Positions 19,124 to 28,333 of a stretch of DNA of 64,000 bases are shown here, one piece after another. Positions within the stretch are counted from its first letter, which is position 1. Each line of letters opens with the position of its first letter. Origin of the DNA: Neorhizobium galegae bv. orientalis str. HAMBI 540. Its GTDB lineage: Bacteria > Pseudomonadota > Alphaproteobacteria > Rhizobiales > Rhizobiaceae. The translations under genes and the position numbers were made by a program. The stretch covers positions 310,001-374,000 of the forward strand of contig NZ_HG938353.1 of NCBI RefSeq assembly GCF_000731315.1, given 5' to 3'. The notes beneath the pieces are model-generated. The model saw nothing but the letters and a program-made list of their open reading frames with translations. It was not told where the DNA came from and did not search any database.

Positions 19124-19621
19124 CTAACTTGCGGCTTTGATTGAAAGCTGCGGAACGCGCGGCTGCATCCGTTCGGCAAACTGCAGGAAGAGAATCTTCA
19201 GTTCCGGCTCATTGACGCGCATCGCGGCCTCGTCACAGGAAACCCATTCCAGTGTTCGAGAGCCCTTTTCGGGGTAGCTTTTCAGGCATTCGTCCACTTC
19301 GAGCGCGTGAACCTGCACCCGCACAGGGATCTTCAGGCCGTTATCGAGGGTCTTGCGGTAGTGATAGAAACCGAGCGGTTCCTTTTCCACCTTGCCCTTG
19401 ACGCCGACCTCTTCGAACGCTTCGCGTTCGGCCACCTGGTGAGCCTTCTTGTCGGTCATCGGCCAGCCCTTGGGCACGACCCAGCGGCCGGTATCGCGGC
19501 TTGTCGCAACAAGAACCTCGAGTTGTCCCGGCTTCTTCTTTATCCGGTAGCAAAGCGCAGCATATTGCTGCCGCGGCGGCCGCTGCAGCATCAACCGAAG
19601 ATTGCTCGTAACCCGATCCAT
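19124..19621 (-). CDS. NUDIX hydrolase, DIPP-like
   Basis: About 165 residues. The Nudix box is GWPMTDKKAHQVAEREAFEEVGV, with the REAFEEVG core. The order RWVVPKGWP, then box, then GFYHYRK, resembles the diphosphoinositol-polyphosphate/Ap6A phosphohydrolase group, common in rhizobia. Substrate unproven. ATG at 19621 is the conventional start; a TTG at 19630 is in frame and closer to a GGAGG, so the start could be three residues earlier. Basic C-terminal tail. Confidence 0.85.
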   Translation of the reverse strand: MDRVTSNLRLMLQRPPRQQYAALCYRIKKKPGQLEVLVATSRDTGRWVVPKGWPMTDKKAHQVAEREAFEEVGVKGKVEKEPLGFYHYRKTLDNGLKIPVRVQVHALEVDECLKSYPEKGSRTLEWVSCDEAAMRVNEPELKILFLQFAERMQPRVPQLSIKAAS

Positions 19622-19843
19622 CAAGCCCAATTTCTGTTTCGTCCTCCAGAGGATGATATTTTACTAATATAATGCTTGCGCGAGGATTAACGACCCCTCG
19701 CAGCTTTTTTGAGAAGAATCACAGTGGATAATAACCACGGAAGCGATAACCATTGTGAGGCCACTTAGTTTCACGTCAATAGAAATTTGCACAGGTGTTC
19801 AATTGTAACTGTGCATGACGTCCGGCAATCCGCAGCGGCGGCC

Positions 19844-20632
19844 TCAAATTTTGGTCTGCATCATCCTGAGTTGTGCGATCCGGCTCCATTCGCCGGTACG
19901 TTCGGCCTCGTTGGTGACCTTGGAGATGAAGTCGATATGGTCTTCCGCAGCCTTTCGGGCTTTGGCAGGATCGCCGTCCAATATCGCCTGTCCGATCGCC
20001 TCATGCTGCGTCATCACCGCATCATGGGCGCTGCCGACATTGAAGATGATGCGGCGGTTATAAAAGATCCCGTCGCTGAGCAACCGGTAGCAGGCGCGCA
20101 GGGTGTGCATGAGGATGATGTTATGTGCCGCATCGCCGATGGCATTGTGGAATTCGACGTCAGATGTCAGCTCGTCCTCGAAACGCCCGTCCCGATGCGC
20201 CCTGCGCATCGTCTCCAGAATGCGCTCGATGAGTTGCCTGTCGGTGTCCGTCGCACGGGTGGCGGCGAGCTCCGCCGTCATGCCTTCGAGCTGGCGACGA
20301 TATTCCAGATAGTCGTGAACCGCCCGCTGATGCCGGCGGATCAGGGCGACCAGCGGCGGCGAGAAAATCTGGCCGACGATATCGGCCACGTAAGTGCCGC
20401 CGCCATGCTGGCTGGTGAGCAGTCCGCGCGCCTCCAGCTCTTTCAGCGCCTCTCGCAGGATCGGCCGGGAAACGTCGAACCTCTGCGCCAGCTCGCGCTC
20501 GCCGGGCAGGCGGTCGCCATCGCGCAGCACGCCGCTGAGGATCAGGCTCTCGATCTGCAGGATGACCTCGTCCGCAGTTCGACCATGCGGCACCGGCGCG
20601 AAAAGCTCATGCGTCAACTTTGCCGTCTCCAT
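19844..20632 (-). CDS. GntR/FadR-family regulator, divergent from glcDEF
   Basis: 262 residues. Winged HTH at about 20-85 (LPGERELAQRFDVSRPILRE) and an all-helical FCD ligand domain at about 105-240 with the His/Asp metal-site residues of that domain (ELTSDVEFHNAIGDAAHN). It is transcribed away from glcD with an 83-base gap, the arrangement of GlcC/LldR regulators, so it most likely controls glycolate oxidation in response to glycolate. Whether it activates or represses is not visible. An inverted repeat between the two genes is a candidate site. Confidence 0.88.
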   Translation of the reverse strand: METAKLTHELFAPVPHGRTADEVILQIESLILSGVLRDGDRLPGERELAQRFDVSRPILREALKELEARGLLTSQHGGGTYVADIVGQIFSPPLVALIRRHQRAVHDYLEYRRQLEGMTAELAATRATDTDRQLIERILETMRRAHRDGRFEDELTSDVEFHNAIGDAAHNIILMHTLRACYRLLSDGIFYNRRIIFNVGSAHDAVMTQHEAIGQAILDGDPAKARKAAEDHIDFISKVTNEAERTGEWSRIAQLRMMQTKI

Positions 20633-20670
20633 CGGGTGCCACAGCCGGATTGTTCCGCGCTTCTTGTATC

Positions 20671-20693
20671 ACTGGTAAAAAAAGTATACCAGT
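20671..20693 (+). promoter_or_regulatory. Candidate GntR operator between the regulator and glcD
   Basis: ACTGGTA (20671-20677) and TACCAGT (20687-20693) are perfect 7-bp inverted arms with a 9-bp spacer. The TGGT/ACCA core fits FadR-subfamily sites. It lies 22 bases before the GTG of glcD, so a bound dimer would cover the promoter region of both genes. Confidence 0.55.
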
Positions 20694-20715
20694 TGAATGT
20701 CTTTAGGAGGAGCCG

Positions 20716-22155
20716 GTGGCCGATACGATCAGTTTTCTGAAGCCTCGCGAGGCGGTGCTGTCGCGCCGGGCGGCGATCATTGCCGACCTGACCGAGCTTC
20801 TACCGCCCGAATGCCTGGTGCATGAGGCGCGCGAGCTGGTGCCGTTCGAGACCGACGCCTTCGTCTCCTATCGCCGCCTGCCGCTCGCCGTCGCCCTGCC
20901 GAAGACGACGGCGCAGGTGGCTGCGGTGATGAAATATTGCAATCGCTACGGCATTCCGGTCGTCCCGCGCGGGGCCGGCACCTCGCTTTCCGGCGGCGCC
21001 ATCCCGCAGGAGGATGCGGTCGTGCTCGGCCTTTCCAAGATGTCGCGCATCCTGGAAGTCGACTATGCCAACCGCACCGCCACCGTGCAGGCCGGCGTCA
21101 CCAATCTCAATATTTCCGAAGCGGTGGGCATCGACGGGTTTTTCTATGCGCCGGATCCGAGCTCACAGCTCGCCTGCACCATCGGCGGCAATATCGGCAT
21201 GAACTCCGGCGGCGCCCACTGTCTGAAATATGGCGTCACCACCAACAACCTGCTCGGCGTGAAGATGGTGCTGGTCGACGGCACGGTGATCGAGCTTGGT
21301 GGCAAGCATCTGGATGCCGCGGGTTACGACCTGCTCGGCCTCGTCTGCGGCTCGGAAGGCCAGCTCGGCATCGTCACCGAGGCCGTGGTTCGGCTGATCG
21401 CCAAGCCGGAAGGCGCCCGCCCGGTCCTGTTCGGCTTCGATACGTCCGAGCATGCAGGCGCCTGCGTTGCCGATATCATCGGCTCCGGCATCATCCCGGT
21501 TGCCATCGAGTTCATGGACAAGCCGGCGATCGAGATCTGCGAGGCGTTCGCCCATGCGGGTTACCCGCTCGATGTCGAAGCGCTGCTGATCGTCGAAGTC
21601 GAGGGTTCGGAAGCCGAGATGGAAGCGATGCTGAAGGCGATCGTCGAGATCGCCGGCCGCCACGGCGTCAAGACCGTGCGCGAAAGCCAGTCGGCGACCG
21701 AGGCGGCGCTGATCTGGAAGGGCCGCAAATCTGCCTTCGGCGCGACCGGCCGTATCGCCGATTATATCTGCATGGATGGCACGGTGCCGCTCGGCAAGCT
21801 CTCCTATGTGCTCAACAAGACCTCCGAGATCGTCGATCGTTTCGGGCTCAGGGTCGCCAACGTCTTTCATGCCGGCGACGGCAACATGCATCCGCTGATC
21901 CTGTTCAACGCCAACGACCCCGAGGATGCGGCCAAGGCGGAGGAGGCCGGCAACGAGATCCTGAAGCTCTGCGTCGATGCCGGCGGGTGCCTCACCGGCG
22001 AACACGGCGTCGGCATCGAGAAACGCGACCTGATGCGGCATCAGTATTCAGAGGCCGATCTCCACCAGCAGATGGCGGTGCGTTACGCGTTCGACGAAGG
22101 CTGGATACTCAACCCGTCTAAGGTCTTTCCGCTGGATGGACGGCCCGCCGCATGA
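20716..22155 (+). CDS. glcD: Glycolate oxidase subunit GlcD (FAD-linked)
   Basis: 479 residues. FAD-binding PCMH domain with VPRGAGTSLSGGAIP and SQLACTIGGNIGMNSGG, followed by the FAD-oxidase C-terminal domain with VANVFHAGDGNMHPLI and GGCLTGEHGVGIEKRD (metal/substrate region). GlcD is the catalytic subunit that oxidises glycolate to glyoxylate. GTG start at 20716 with AGGAGG 5 nt upstream. The stop overlaps the glcE start by 4 bp, so the subunits are translationally coupled. Confidence 0.95.
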   Translation: MADTISFLKPREAVLSRRAAIIADLTELLPPECLVHEARELVPFETDAFVSYRRLPLAVALPKTTAQVAAVMKYCNRYGIPVVPRGAGTSLSGGAIPQEDAVVLGLSKMSRILEVDYANRTATVQAGVTNLNISEAVGIDGFFYAPDPSSQLACTIGGNIGMNSGGAHCLKYGVTTNNLLGVKMVLVDGTVIELGGKHLDAAGYDLLGLVCGSEGQLGIVTEAVVRLIAKPEGARPVLFGFDTSEHAGACVADIIGSGIIPVAIEFMDKPAIEICEAFAHAGYPLDVEALLIVEVEGSEAEMEAMLKAIVEIAGRHGVKTVRESQSATEAALIWKGRKSAFGATGRIADYICMDGTVPLGKLSYVLNKTSEIVDRFGLRVANVFHAGDGNMHPLILFNANDPEDAAKAEEAGNEILKLCVDAGGCLTGEHGVGIEKRDLMRHQYSEADLHQQMAVRYAFDEGWILNPSKVFPLDGRPAA

Positions 22156-23348
22156 CGCTGATACCGAATTCCGAGGCGGATGCCGCCTATATCATCCGCA
22201 ATGCCGCCGGTGACGGCAAGAAGCTCGCCCTTTGCGGCGGCAATACCCGCGCCGGTTTCGGCAACGCCGGCGAGCCTGCCGAAATGATGAACTCGACCGG
22301 GCTTTCCGGCATCGTCGACTACGAGCCGGCGGAAATGGTGATGACGGTCAAAGCCGGTACGCCGGTCGCCGAAATAGAGGCGGTGCTTGCCGCTAACCGG
22401 CAGATGATGGCGTTCGAGCCGATGGACCATCGCGGCATCATGGGCACGCTCGGCGAACCGACGATCGGCGGCGTGTTTGCGGCCAATGTCTCCGGCCCGC
22501 GCCGTTTCGTCTCCGGTGCTGCCCGCGACAGCCTGCTCGGCATCCGTTTCATCAATGGCCGGGGCGAAGCGATCCGCGCCGGCGGCCGGGTGATGAAGAA
22601 CGTCACAGGCCTCGACCTGGTCAAACTTCTGGCCGGTTCGCACGGCACGCTTGGTTTCCTGACCGAGGTGACTTTTCGGGTGCTGCCGGTGCCGCAGACG
22701 GTGGAAACCATCGTCATCTCCGGGCTCGACGACGCGGCCGCCGCAAAGGCGATGGCGGCGGCAATGGCGCTGCCGGTCGAAGTATCGGGCGCCGCCCATC
22801 TGCCGCAGACCGTCCGCTTCCGTTTCCTCGGCGGCGGATTGCCGGAAGGCGAGGCAACCGTCCTGCGCCTCGAAGGCCTTGCCGCGTCGGTTTCCGTGCG
22901 AGCCGAAAAACTCGCCGCCGTCATGGAGGCATTTGGTCCGGTTTCCCGGCTCGGCCTGGAGCAGAGCCAAACGCTCTGGCGCCAGATCCGCGATGTCTAT
23001 CCCTATTCGGATGGGACCCTGAAACCCGTCTGGCGCGTCTCGATCGCCCCATCTGCGGGCCACCAGCTCGTCGCCGCCCTCCGGCTCGAAACCGGAGTCG
23101 ATGCCTTTTACGATTGGCAGGGCGGGTTGGTCTGGATGCGCATGGAAGCCGACCCGGAGGCCGAACTGCTGCGCCGTTATATCCGCGCGCTTGGCGGCGG
23201 CCATGCGACGCTGCTGCGGGCGTCGGACGCGGTGCGCGCGGGGACGCAGGCTTTCGAGCCACAGCCGGACGCGGTGGCGCTGTTGTCCGCCCGCGTCAAA
23301 CAGAAACTCGACCCGGCCGGCATTTTTTGCCCGGGGAAGATGGGGTGA
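22152..23348 (+). CDS. glcE: Glycolate oxidase subunit GlcE (FAD-binding)
   Basis: 398 residues. FAD-binding PCMH-type domain in the first 200 residues: LALCGGNTRAGFG, then PTIGGVFAANVSGPRRF and VMKNVTGLDLVKLLAGSHG. The C-terminal half is less conserved, as usual for GlcE. It forms the flavin-containing partner in the GlcDEF complex that hands electrons to GlcF. ATGA overlap with glcD. A 230-base gap with a RIME-like element separates it from glcF. Confidence 0.94.
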   Translation: MTLIPNSEADAAYIIRNAAGDGKKLALCGGNTRAGFGNAGEPAEMMNSTGLSGIVDYEPAEMVMTVKAGTPVAEIEAVLAANRQMMAFEPMDHRGIMGTLGEPTIGGVFAANVSGPRRFVSGAARDSLLGIRFINGRGEAIRAGGRVMKNVTGLDLVKLLAGSHGTLGFLTEVTFRVLPVPQTVETIVISGLDDAAAAKAMAAAMALPVEVSGAAHLPQTVRFRFLGGGLPEGEATVLRLEGLAASVSVRAEKLAAVMEAFGPVSRLGLEQSQTLWRQIRDVYPYSDGTLKPVWRVSIAPSAGHQLVAALRLETGVDAFYDWQGGLVWMRMEADPEAELLRRYIRALGGGHATLLRASDAVRAGTQAFEPQPDAVALLSARVKQKLDPAGIFCPGKMG

Positions 23349-23375
23349 TTGCGGCCATGGTAGTGTTCTCGGCAT

Positions 23376-23531
23376 ACCCCCCTCTGTCCTGCCGGACATC
23401 TCCCCCACAAGGGGGGAGATCAACTCGGAGGAACGTTGCGCCCATCTCGACGGTAGCCGATAAAGTGATGTCCGCGCGTCTTGCCGATCTCCTCACCTGT
23501 GGGGGAGATGGCCGGCAGGACAGAGGGGGGC
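23376..23531. repeat. RIME-like palindromic repeat between glcE and glcF
   Basis: The outer arms are inverted copies: CCCCCCTCTGTCCTGCCGG at the left matches the reverse complement of CCGGCAGGACAGAGGGGGG at the right, each continued by CATCTCCCCCACA-type sequence. A small inner palindrome (CTCCCCCACAAGGGGGGAG) lies in the left arm. The same family recurs at 32913-33088. This fits the RIME elements of Rhizobiaceae (short, non-coding, two palindromes). It interrupts the glc operon and could affect mRNA stability. Confidence 0.8.
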
Positions 23532-23578
23532 TGGCAGAACGCGGAGCGATCGGCGGAAATGCGGGGGATATCCATTAA

Positions 23579-24883
23579 ATGCAAACCAACTTCACCCTCG
23601 CTCAGCTTGCCGACCCGCATGTGGCCGAATCCGAGCAGATCCTCCGCCGTTGTGTCCATTGCGGCTTCTGCACTGCCACCTGTCCCACCTATGTGACACT
23701 CGGCAACGAACTCGACAGCCCGCGCGGCCGTATCTACCTGATCAAGGACATGCTGGAAAACGGCAGGCCGGCGGATGAGGAAGTGGTTACCCATATCGAC
23801 CGCTGTCTCTCCTGCCTTGCCTGCGTCACCACCTGTCCCTCCGGCGTCGACTACATGCATCTGGTCGACCATGCCCGCATCCATATCGAAAACACCTACC
23901 GGCGCCCGCTGATCGACCGCTTGATCCGCAGCCTGCTTGCGGCCGTGCTGCCCTATCCTGCCCGCTTCCGCACGGCACTCGGCCTTGCAAGGCTCGGCCG
24001 ACCCTTCGCGCCGCTCCTGAAGCGGGTCCCGGCGCTAAGGCCGCTGGGAGCGATGCTGGATCTCGCGCCGAAATCCGCCGCCAAGGCGTCTCATTCGGTG
24101 CAGCCCGGCACACGGGAGCCTGATGCCGAAAAGCGCGGCCGTGTCGCGATCCTGTCGGGCTGTGCCCAGCCTGTACTTGATCCGGGTATCAACGACGCAA
24201 CGCTGCGGCTTCTCGCCCGATTCGGTGTCGAAGTCGTGGTGCCGGAGGGCGAGGGCTGCTGTGGGGCGCTCGTCCATCATATGGGCCGCGAGGAGCAGGC
24301 GCTCGATTTTGCCCGCCGCAATGTCGATGTCTGGACGCGCGAGATCGACAATGGTGGCCTCGATGCGATCATCATCACCGCGTCGGGCTGCGGCACGACG
24401 ATCAAGGATTACGGCCACATGCTTCGCCTCGATCCGGCCTATGCGGACAAGGCGGCAAGGGTCTCGAGCCTTGCCAGGGACATTACTGAATATCTGTCGA
24501 TGCTCGACCTGCCGAGGCTGGAGCCGAAGCGGCTCAACGTCGCCTATCACTCCGCCTGTTCGATGCAGCACGGCCAGAAGATCACCATGGCGCCCAAGAA
24601 TCTCCTGAAGGCGGCGGGCTTTACCGTCCGCGATCCGGGGGAGGGGCATCTCTGCTGCGGTTCGGCCGGCACCTACAATATCCTGCAGCCGGAAATCTCG
24701 GAGCAGTTGAAGGCCCGCAAGGTCAGGAATATCGAGGCCACCAAGGCGGACGTGATCGCCACCGGCAATATCGGCTGCATCACCCAGATCGCCTCCGGCA
24801 CCACAATCCCGATCCTGCACACGGTGGAGCTTCTGGACTGGGCCTATGGCGGGCCGAAGCCGGAAAAGATCCAGGCCAGATAA
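23579..24883 (+). CDS. glcF: Glycolate oxidase iron-sulfur subunit GlcF
   Basis: 434 residues. Two 4Fe-4S clusters near the N-terminus: CVHCGFCTATCP (Cys25, 28, 31, 35) and CLSCLACVTTCP (Cys76, 79, 82, 86). Two CCG domains follow, with EGEGCCGALVHHMG and EGHLCCGSAGTYN, heterodisulfide-reductase-like. It passes electrons from GlcDE toward the membrane quinone pool. Normal length. The strong terminator at 24895 ends the operon. Confidence 0.95.
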   Translation: MQTNFTLAQLADPHVAESEQILRRCVHCGFCTATCPTYVTLGNELDSPRGRIYLIKDMLENGRPADEEVVTHIDRCLSCLACVTTCPSGVDYMHLVDHARIHIENTYRRPLIDRLIRSLLAAVLPYPARFRTALGLARLGRPFAPLLKRVPALRPLGAMLDLAPKSAAKASHSVQPGTREPDAEKRGRVAILSGCAQPVLDPGINDATLRLLARFGVEVVVPEGEGCCGALVHHMGREEQALDFARRNVDVWTREIDNGGLDAIIITASGCGTTIKDYGHMLRLDPAYADKAARVSSLARDITEYLSMLDLPRLEPKRLNVAYHSACSMQHGQKITMAPKNLLKAAGFTVRDPGEGHLCCGSAGTYNILQPEISEQLKARKVRNIEATKADVIATGNIGCITQIASGTTIPILHTVELLDWAYGGPKPEKIQAR

Positions 24884-24894
24884 AAAGACCCAAT

Positions 24895-24924
24895 AAAAAA
24901 GCCGGCGATTTCGCCGGCTTTTTT
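24895..24924 (+). terminator. Bidirectional terminator between glcF and the outer-membrane protein gene
   Basis: GCCGGCGA/TCGCCGGC perfect 8-bp stem with TT loop, flanked by AAAAAA on the left and TTTTTT on the right, so it works for both converging genes. Confidence 0.92.
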
Positions 24925-24942
24925 CGTCAAAGGCCCGAAGCC

Positions 24943-25662
24943 TTAGAACTTGTAGGAGACGCCAAGGTTGATGGCATGCGTCAGGATGTTGGTCTTCAGC
25001 GAAGCGCCGCTGTCGATATCCACATCCACGAACGAGTAGTTGCCCTTGTATTCGGCAAACATCGACCACTTTTCGGTTAGCTGGTACTTCACGCCGGCCT
25101 GGGCCTGGATCGTCGCGCCACCGAATTGATATTCGAAGGTACGGCCGGAAGCGCGGGTCACTTCGACATGCGGCACGTTGATACCGACGCCGGCGCCGAC
25201 ATAAGGCGTCCACCGGCTGCCCTCGATCGGGAACTTGTAGAGCGCGTTGACCGTCAGGAGGTTGAGGCCGTCGGTAAATTCGAAGACGCTCCAGCCGCCG
25301 GCCTTGGCCATCGTTTCATCGTCGGCATAAACCTTGGCGTGGGTGTAATCGAGCGAAACGCCCCAGTTCGAGAGGGCACCGCCGTCGAACCAGTAGGTGC
25401 CGCGGACACCCCAGTAGGGCGGCATCTGGAAGGGATTGGTATCCCAGCCGGCAGCAAAATCCGGTCCGTCGGACACGTCCACATGGGAATGCGGCGCGAA
25501 TTCGTAGCCGCCGTAAACGGAAACTTCAAATCCTCCGGTGCTGACGGGGGCGACATAGGCGGGATTGGCCGGGGTCAGGTCGGCCGCTTGAGCCGGAGCA
25601 ATATAAGCAAGACCAGCGGTGAGAAGCGTGGATGCGAAGGCGAAGGAAAGAATTTTGCGCAT
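24943..25662 (-). CDS. Outer-membrane beta-barrel protein
   Basis: 239 residues. Sec signal peptide (RKILSFAFASTLLTAGLAY, cut after APAQA), then alternating hydrophobic strands with aromatic girdles and a terminal Phe (NLGVSYKF), the mark for BAM insertion. It fits the OMP_b-brl eight-stranded barrel family. Rhizobial barrels of this size include LpxQ-like lipid A oxidases, but I cannot place it there with certainty. It is a single gene downstream of a terminator. Confidence 0.85.
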   Translation of the reverse strand: MRKILSFAFASTLLTAGLAYIAPAQAADLTPANPAYVAPVSTGGFEVSVYGGYEFAPHSHVDVSDGPDFAAGWDTNPFQMPPYWGVRGTYWFDGGALSNWGVSLDYTHAKVYADDETMAKAGGWSVFEFTDGLNLLTVNALYKFPIEGSRWTPYVGAGVGINVPHVEVTRASGRTFEYQFGGATIQAQAGVKYQLTEKWSMFAEYKGNYSFVDVDIDSGASLKTNILTHAINLGVSYKF

Positions 25663-25797
25663 GAATCAGCCTGCAGGGAGGGACGTTGGCTCTTTGATGA
25701 CTCAATGTTTAGCGGCGGATGCATCGCCGGTCTGTGCTTTTTTTGCACCAGTCGCCGACGAAGCTAAGCCAGTTATGGTTAACGAAACCTAAACCCA

Positions 25798-25824
25798 TGA
25801 AAAAGAGCGGCTTTCGCCGCTCTT
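25798..25824 (-). terminator. Rho-independent terminator after first L,D-transpeptidase
   Basis: Perfect 9-bp stem AAGAGCGGC/GCCGCTCTT with TTTC loop; read on the minus strand it is followed by TTTTT, 20 bases after the transpeptidase stop. Confidence 0.88.
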
Positions 25825-25844
25825 CCGGAACTTTGCTTGATGGT

Positions 25845-26537
25845 TCAACCGCCGAAAATAGTGGCGAAAATGTCGATCCCGCGATCTTCGAAATCGACTT
25901 TCCCCTGCCGGTTGCCGGGGCCGATGACGATCACCTTGGTGCCGATGTCGGCGCGCGAATAAAGATGCTCGACATCCTTGTTCATCATGCGGATGCAGCC
26001 GGACGACATGTTGAGGCCGATCGTCCAGGGCTGGTTGGTGCCGTGGATGCGGAAGATCGTGTCGCGGCCGCCCTTGTAGAGATACATGGCGCGGGCGCCG
26101 AGCGGGTTGTCGATGCCGCCTTCCTGCACGGCCGGCAGAATACGGCCGGCGCGACGTTCGCGAACGCGCATCTCGGCCGGCGGCGTCCAGGAGGGCCATT
26201 CCGCCTTGCGGCCGACATTGACGACGCCCGACCAGCCGAACCCTTCACGCCCGACGCCGATGCCGTAGCGGGTCGCCCGGTTGGGGCCTTCGATATAGTA
26301 GAGGAACTTGTTGTTGGTATCGATGATGATCGTGCCGGGCTTTTCGGTCGAAGAGAAGCGTACCATGCGGCGCTTGAATTCTTCCGGCACTTCCCGCGGT
26401 ATCGCGATCAGCGTCACGTCGCTTGCCGGGCGTTCGATAAACGGCACTGCCGGGCTGATTGCGCTCGCATGCCCGGCGGTAAAGAAGATCACGCCAGCCA
26501 TCCCCATGGCTATCGCAAGGGTCTTGCCTGTCCTCAT
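25845..26537 (-). CDS. L,D-transpeptidase (YkuD domain), copy 1
   Basis: 230 residues. Signal peptide RTGKTLAIAMGMAGVIFF, ending about AGHASA. YkuD domain from about residue 75 (GTIIIDTNNKFLYYIEG) to the C-terminus; catalytic FRIHGTNQPWTIGLNMSSGCIRM gives the His and the Cys of SxGCIR. It acts in the periplasm making 3-3 crosslinks in peptidoglycan or attaching proteins to it, important in rhizobia that grow from the pole. A short extension after the domain (DFEDRGIDIFATIFGG) is absent from the second copy. The start at 26537 is set by AGAGG 8 nt upstream. Confidence 0.9.
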   Translation of the reverse strand: MRTGKTLAIAMGMAGVIFFTAGHASAISPAVPFIERPASDVTLIAIPREVPEEFKRRMVRFSSTEKPGTIIIDTNNKFLYYIEGPNRATRYGIGVGREGFGWSGVVNVGRKAEWPSWTPPAEMRVRERRAGRILPAVQEGGIDNPLGARAMYLYKGGRDTIFRIHGTNQPWTIGLNMSSGCIRMMNKDVEHLYSRADIGTKVIVIGPGNRQGKVDFEDRGIDIFATIFGG

Positions 26538-26632
26538 TCCCATATCCTCTCCGATGTGTTTGAGCGGCAAAAACTAGCCGACTCGGGCATCAAAGCAAGC
26601 AGGGACAGGTCTAATAAAGAACATGTGATGGC

Positions 26633-26663
26633 AAAAAGGCGGCGGGACTGTGTCTCCGCCGCC
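26633..26663 (-). terminator. Rho-independent terminator after second L,D-transpeptidase
   Basis: GGCGGCGG (26638-26645) and CCGCCGCC (26656-26663), perfect; on the minus strand TTTTT follows. It separates the two transpeptidase genes into independent transcripts. Confidence 0.88.
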
Positions 26664-26685
26664 TCACCTTTGGCATTTGCCGGCA

Positions 26686-27459
26686 TTACATGACGATGAC
26701 CTTGGTGCCGATGTTCACCCGTTCGTAAAGATCCGTCACATCTTCGTTGCGCATGCGGATGCAACCGGAAGAGACGGCACTGCCGATCGACCAGGGGGCG
26801 TTGGTGCCGTGGATGCGGTAGAGCGTCGAGCCGAGATACATGGCGCGGGCGCCGAGCGGGTTTTCTGGTCCGCCGTCCATGCGTGCCGGCAGATAGTGGC
26901 CCTTGACAGCTTCGCGCTGGATCATTTCGGACGGCGGCGTCCAGTCCGGCCATTCGGACTTGCGGGTCACCCGGTGCTCGCCGGCCCATTCGAAGCCTGG
27001 TTTGCCGACGCCGACGCCGTAACGGCGAGCCTGGCCACTGCCCATCACCAGATAGAGGAAGCGGTTATTGGTATCGATGACGATCGTGCCGGCCTTTTCC
27101 TTGCTGTCGTAGGCGACCGTCTGCGGCAGGAACTGCGGTTCGATCTGGCCGCGGATCGGCTGCGGCCGCATCGCTACCGGCTCGGCCGGCGAGCGGTCGA
27201 AGATGCCGCGGCGAACCATCGGCTGCTGCTCGCGCTGCTGGTAGGCTTCACGTTGTTGGTAGACCGGGCGCGGCTGGGCAGCCTGGCGCGGATAGACGAC
27301 CGGGCGGCCGTTCGGGCCGGCAAGCTGCATCACCCACGGGGCTGCAAGATCGGGGCTGACGACCACGGGCGGGCGCTCGCGATAACGGTCTTGGGCAAGG
27401 GCAGCGGTACTGAAAAAGGCGGCAGCAAGGCCGAAGGCCAGGAAAAGGGTTTTCTTCAT
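26686..27459 (-). CDS. L,D-transpeptidase (YkuD domain), copy 2
   Basis: 257 residues. Signal peptide KKTLFLAFGLAAAFFSTAAL, then a Pro/Gln/Arg-rich linker (residues 30-110, with YQQREAYQQREQQ) that may tether the enzyme within the wall. The YkuD domain begins GTIVIDTNNRFLYLVMG, nearly the same as copy 1, with YRIHGTNAPWSIGSAVSSGC holding the catalytic His and Cys. The core domains of the tandem pair are clearly paralogous; the linker and tail differ. ATG 27459 is used because the signal peptide starts there. Confidence 0.9.
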   Translation of the reverse strand: MKKTLFLAFGLAAAFFSTAALAQDRYRERPPVVVSPDLAAPWVMQLAGPNGRPVVYPRQAAQPRPVYQQREAYQQREQQPMVRRGIFDRSPAEPVAMRPQPIRGQIEPQFLPQTVAYDSKEKAGTIVIDTNNRFLYLVMGSGQARRYGVGVGKPGFEWAGEHRVTRKSEWPDWTPPSEMIQREAVKGHYLPARMDGGPENPLGARAMYLGSTLYRIHGTNAPWSIGSAVSSGCIRMRNEDVTDLYERVNIGTKVIVM

Positions 27460-27703
27460 GATCGGATCCACACGTTACAAATCACCGACCGGACGCCCCT
27501 CAAACACTTGGATAATTTGGCGTCGGTGTTGACGAACATGGTGACCGCGAGGTGAAAGCGAATGGTAAACGGGTGGAACATTCAAAGCCGGCCGGCCTAT
27601 AAACCTTTTGGCAGGGTTACCGCCCGGTTTTGAAACATGGTTGACCAATGTTAAAGCCGGCGCAAAGCCGGTTAACCAAAAGGTTTGCAGCAAGGGAGCG
27701 TGA

Positions 27704-28333
27704 ATGGAAAAGGCGGGGATCATCGTCGGCGAAGACGGCAAGGGGCGTTGCGCCTGGCATGGCGGTCTCGAAGACTACCGGCGTTATCACGACGAGGAAT
27801 GGGGTCGGCCGGTGATCGACGATATCCGCCTGTTCGAGAAGATCTGCCTCGAAGGGTTCCAGTCCGGCCTGTCCTGGCTGACGATCTTGAGGAAACGCGA
27901 GAATTTCCGCGCCGCCTTCGCCGGTTTCGATTTCGAAAAAATCGCGCAGTTCGGCGAGGAGGATATCGCCCGCTGCCTGGCCGATGCCGGCATCATCCGC
28001 CATCGCGGCAAGATCGTCTCGACCATCAACAATGCCGCCCGCGCCATCGAACTCAAGAGCGAGTACGGCTCGCTCGCCAAGTTCTTCTGGAGCTTCGAGC
28101 CGGGCCCGCATCTGCGTCCGGCGGTGATGGACCTTGCCACGCTCCGGGCCAACCCAACCACGCCGGTCTCCGTACAACTGTCGAAGGCCCTGAAGAAGCG
28201 CGGCTGGACCTTCGTCGGCCCGACCACCGTCTACGCCTTCATGCAGGCCATGGGCATGGTCAACGACCATCTCGAAGGGTGCTTCTGCCAGCGCGAGGTC
28301 GATGAACTGAGATTGAAATTCAGGCGGCCGTGA
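27704..28333 (+). CDS. tag: DNA-3-methyladenine glycosylase I
   Basis: 209 residues. Excises 3-methyladenine from alkylated DNA. The Tag family pattern is clear: GRCAWHGG near the N-terminus, YRRYHDEEWGRP, LFEKICLEGFQSGLSWLTIL, the catalytic helix region, and a C-terminal zinc site with VNDHLEGCFC. Slightly longer than the 187-residue E. coli enzyme by an N-terminal addition. AAGGGAG precedes the ATG. The last 14 bases overlap the convergent HAD gene. Confidence 0.94.
   Translation: MEKAGIIVGEDGKGRCAWHGGLEDYRRYHDEEWGRPVIDDIRLFEKICLEGFQSGLSWLTILRKRENFRAAFAGFDFEKIAQFGEEDIARCLADAGIIRHRGKIVSTINNAARAIELKSEYGSLAKFFWSFEPGPHLRPAVMDLATLRANPTTPVSVQLSKALKKRGWTFVGPTTVYAFMQAMGMVNDHLEGCFCQREVDELRLKFRRP

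Noticed and set aside
19685..19720. GCGAGG/CCTCGC hairpin with T-run on the plus strand
   Set aside because: No plus-strand gene ends here, so calling it a terminator is not supported.
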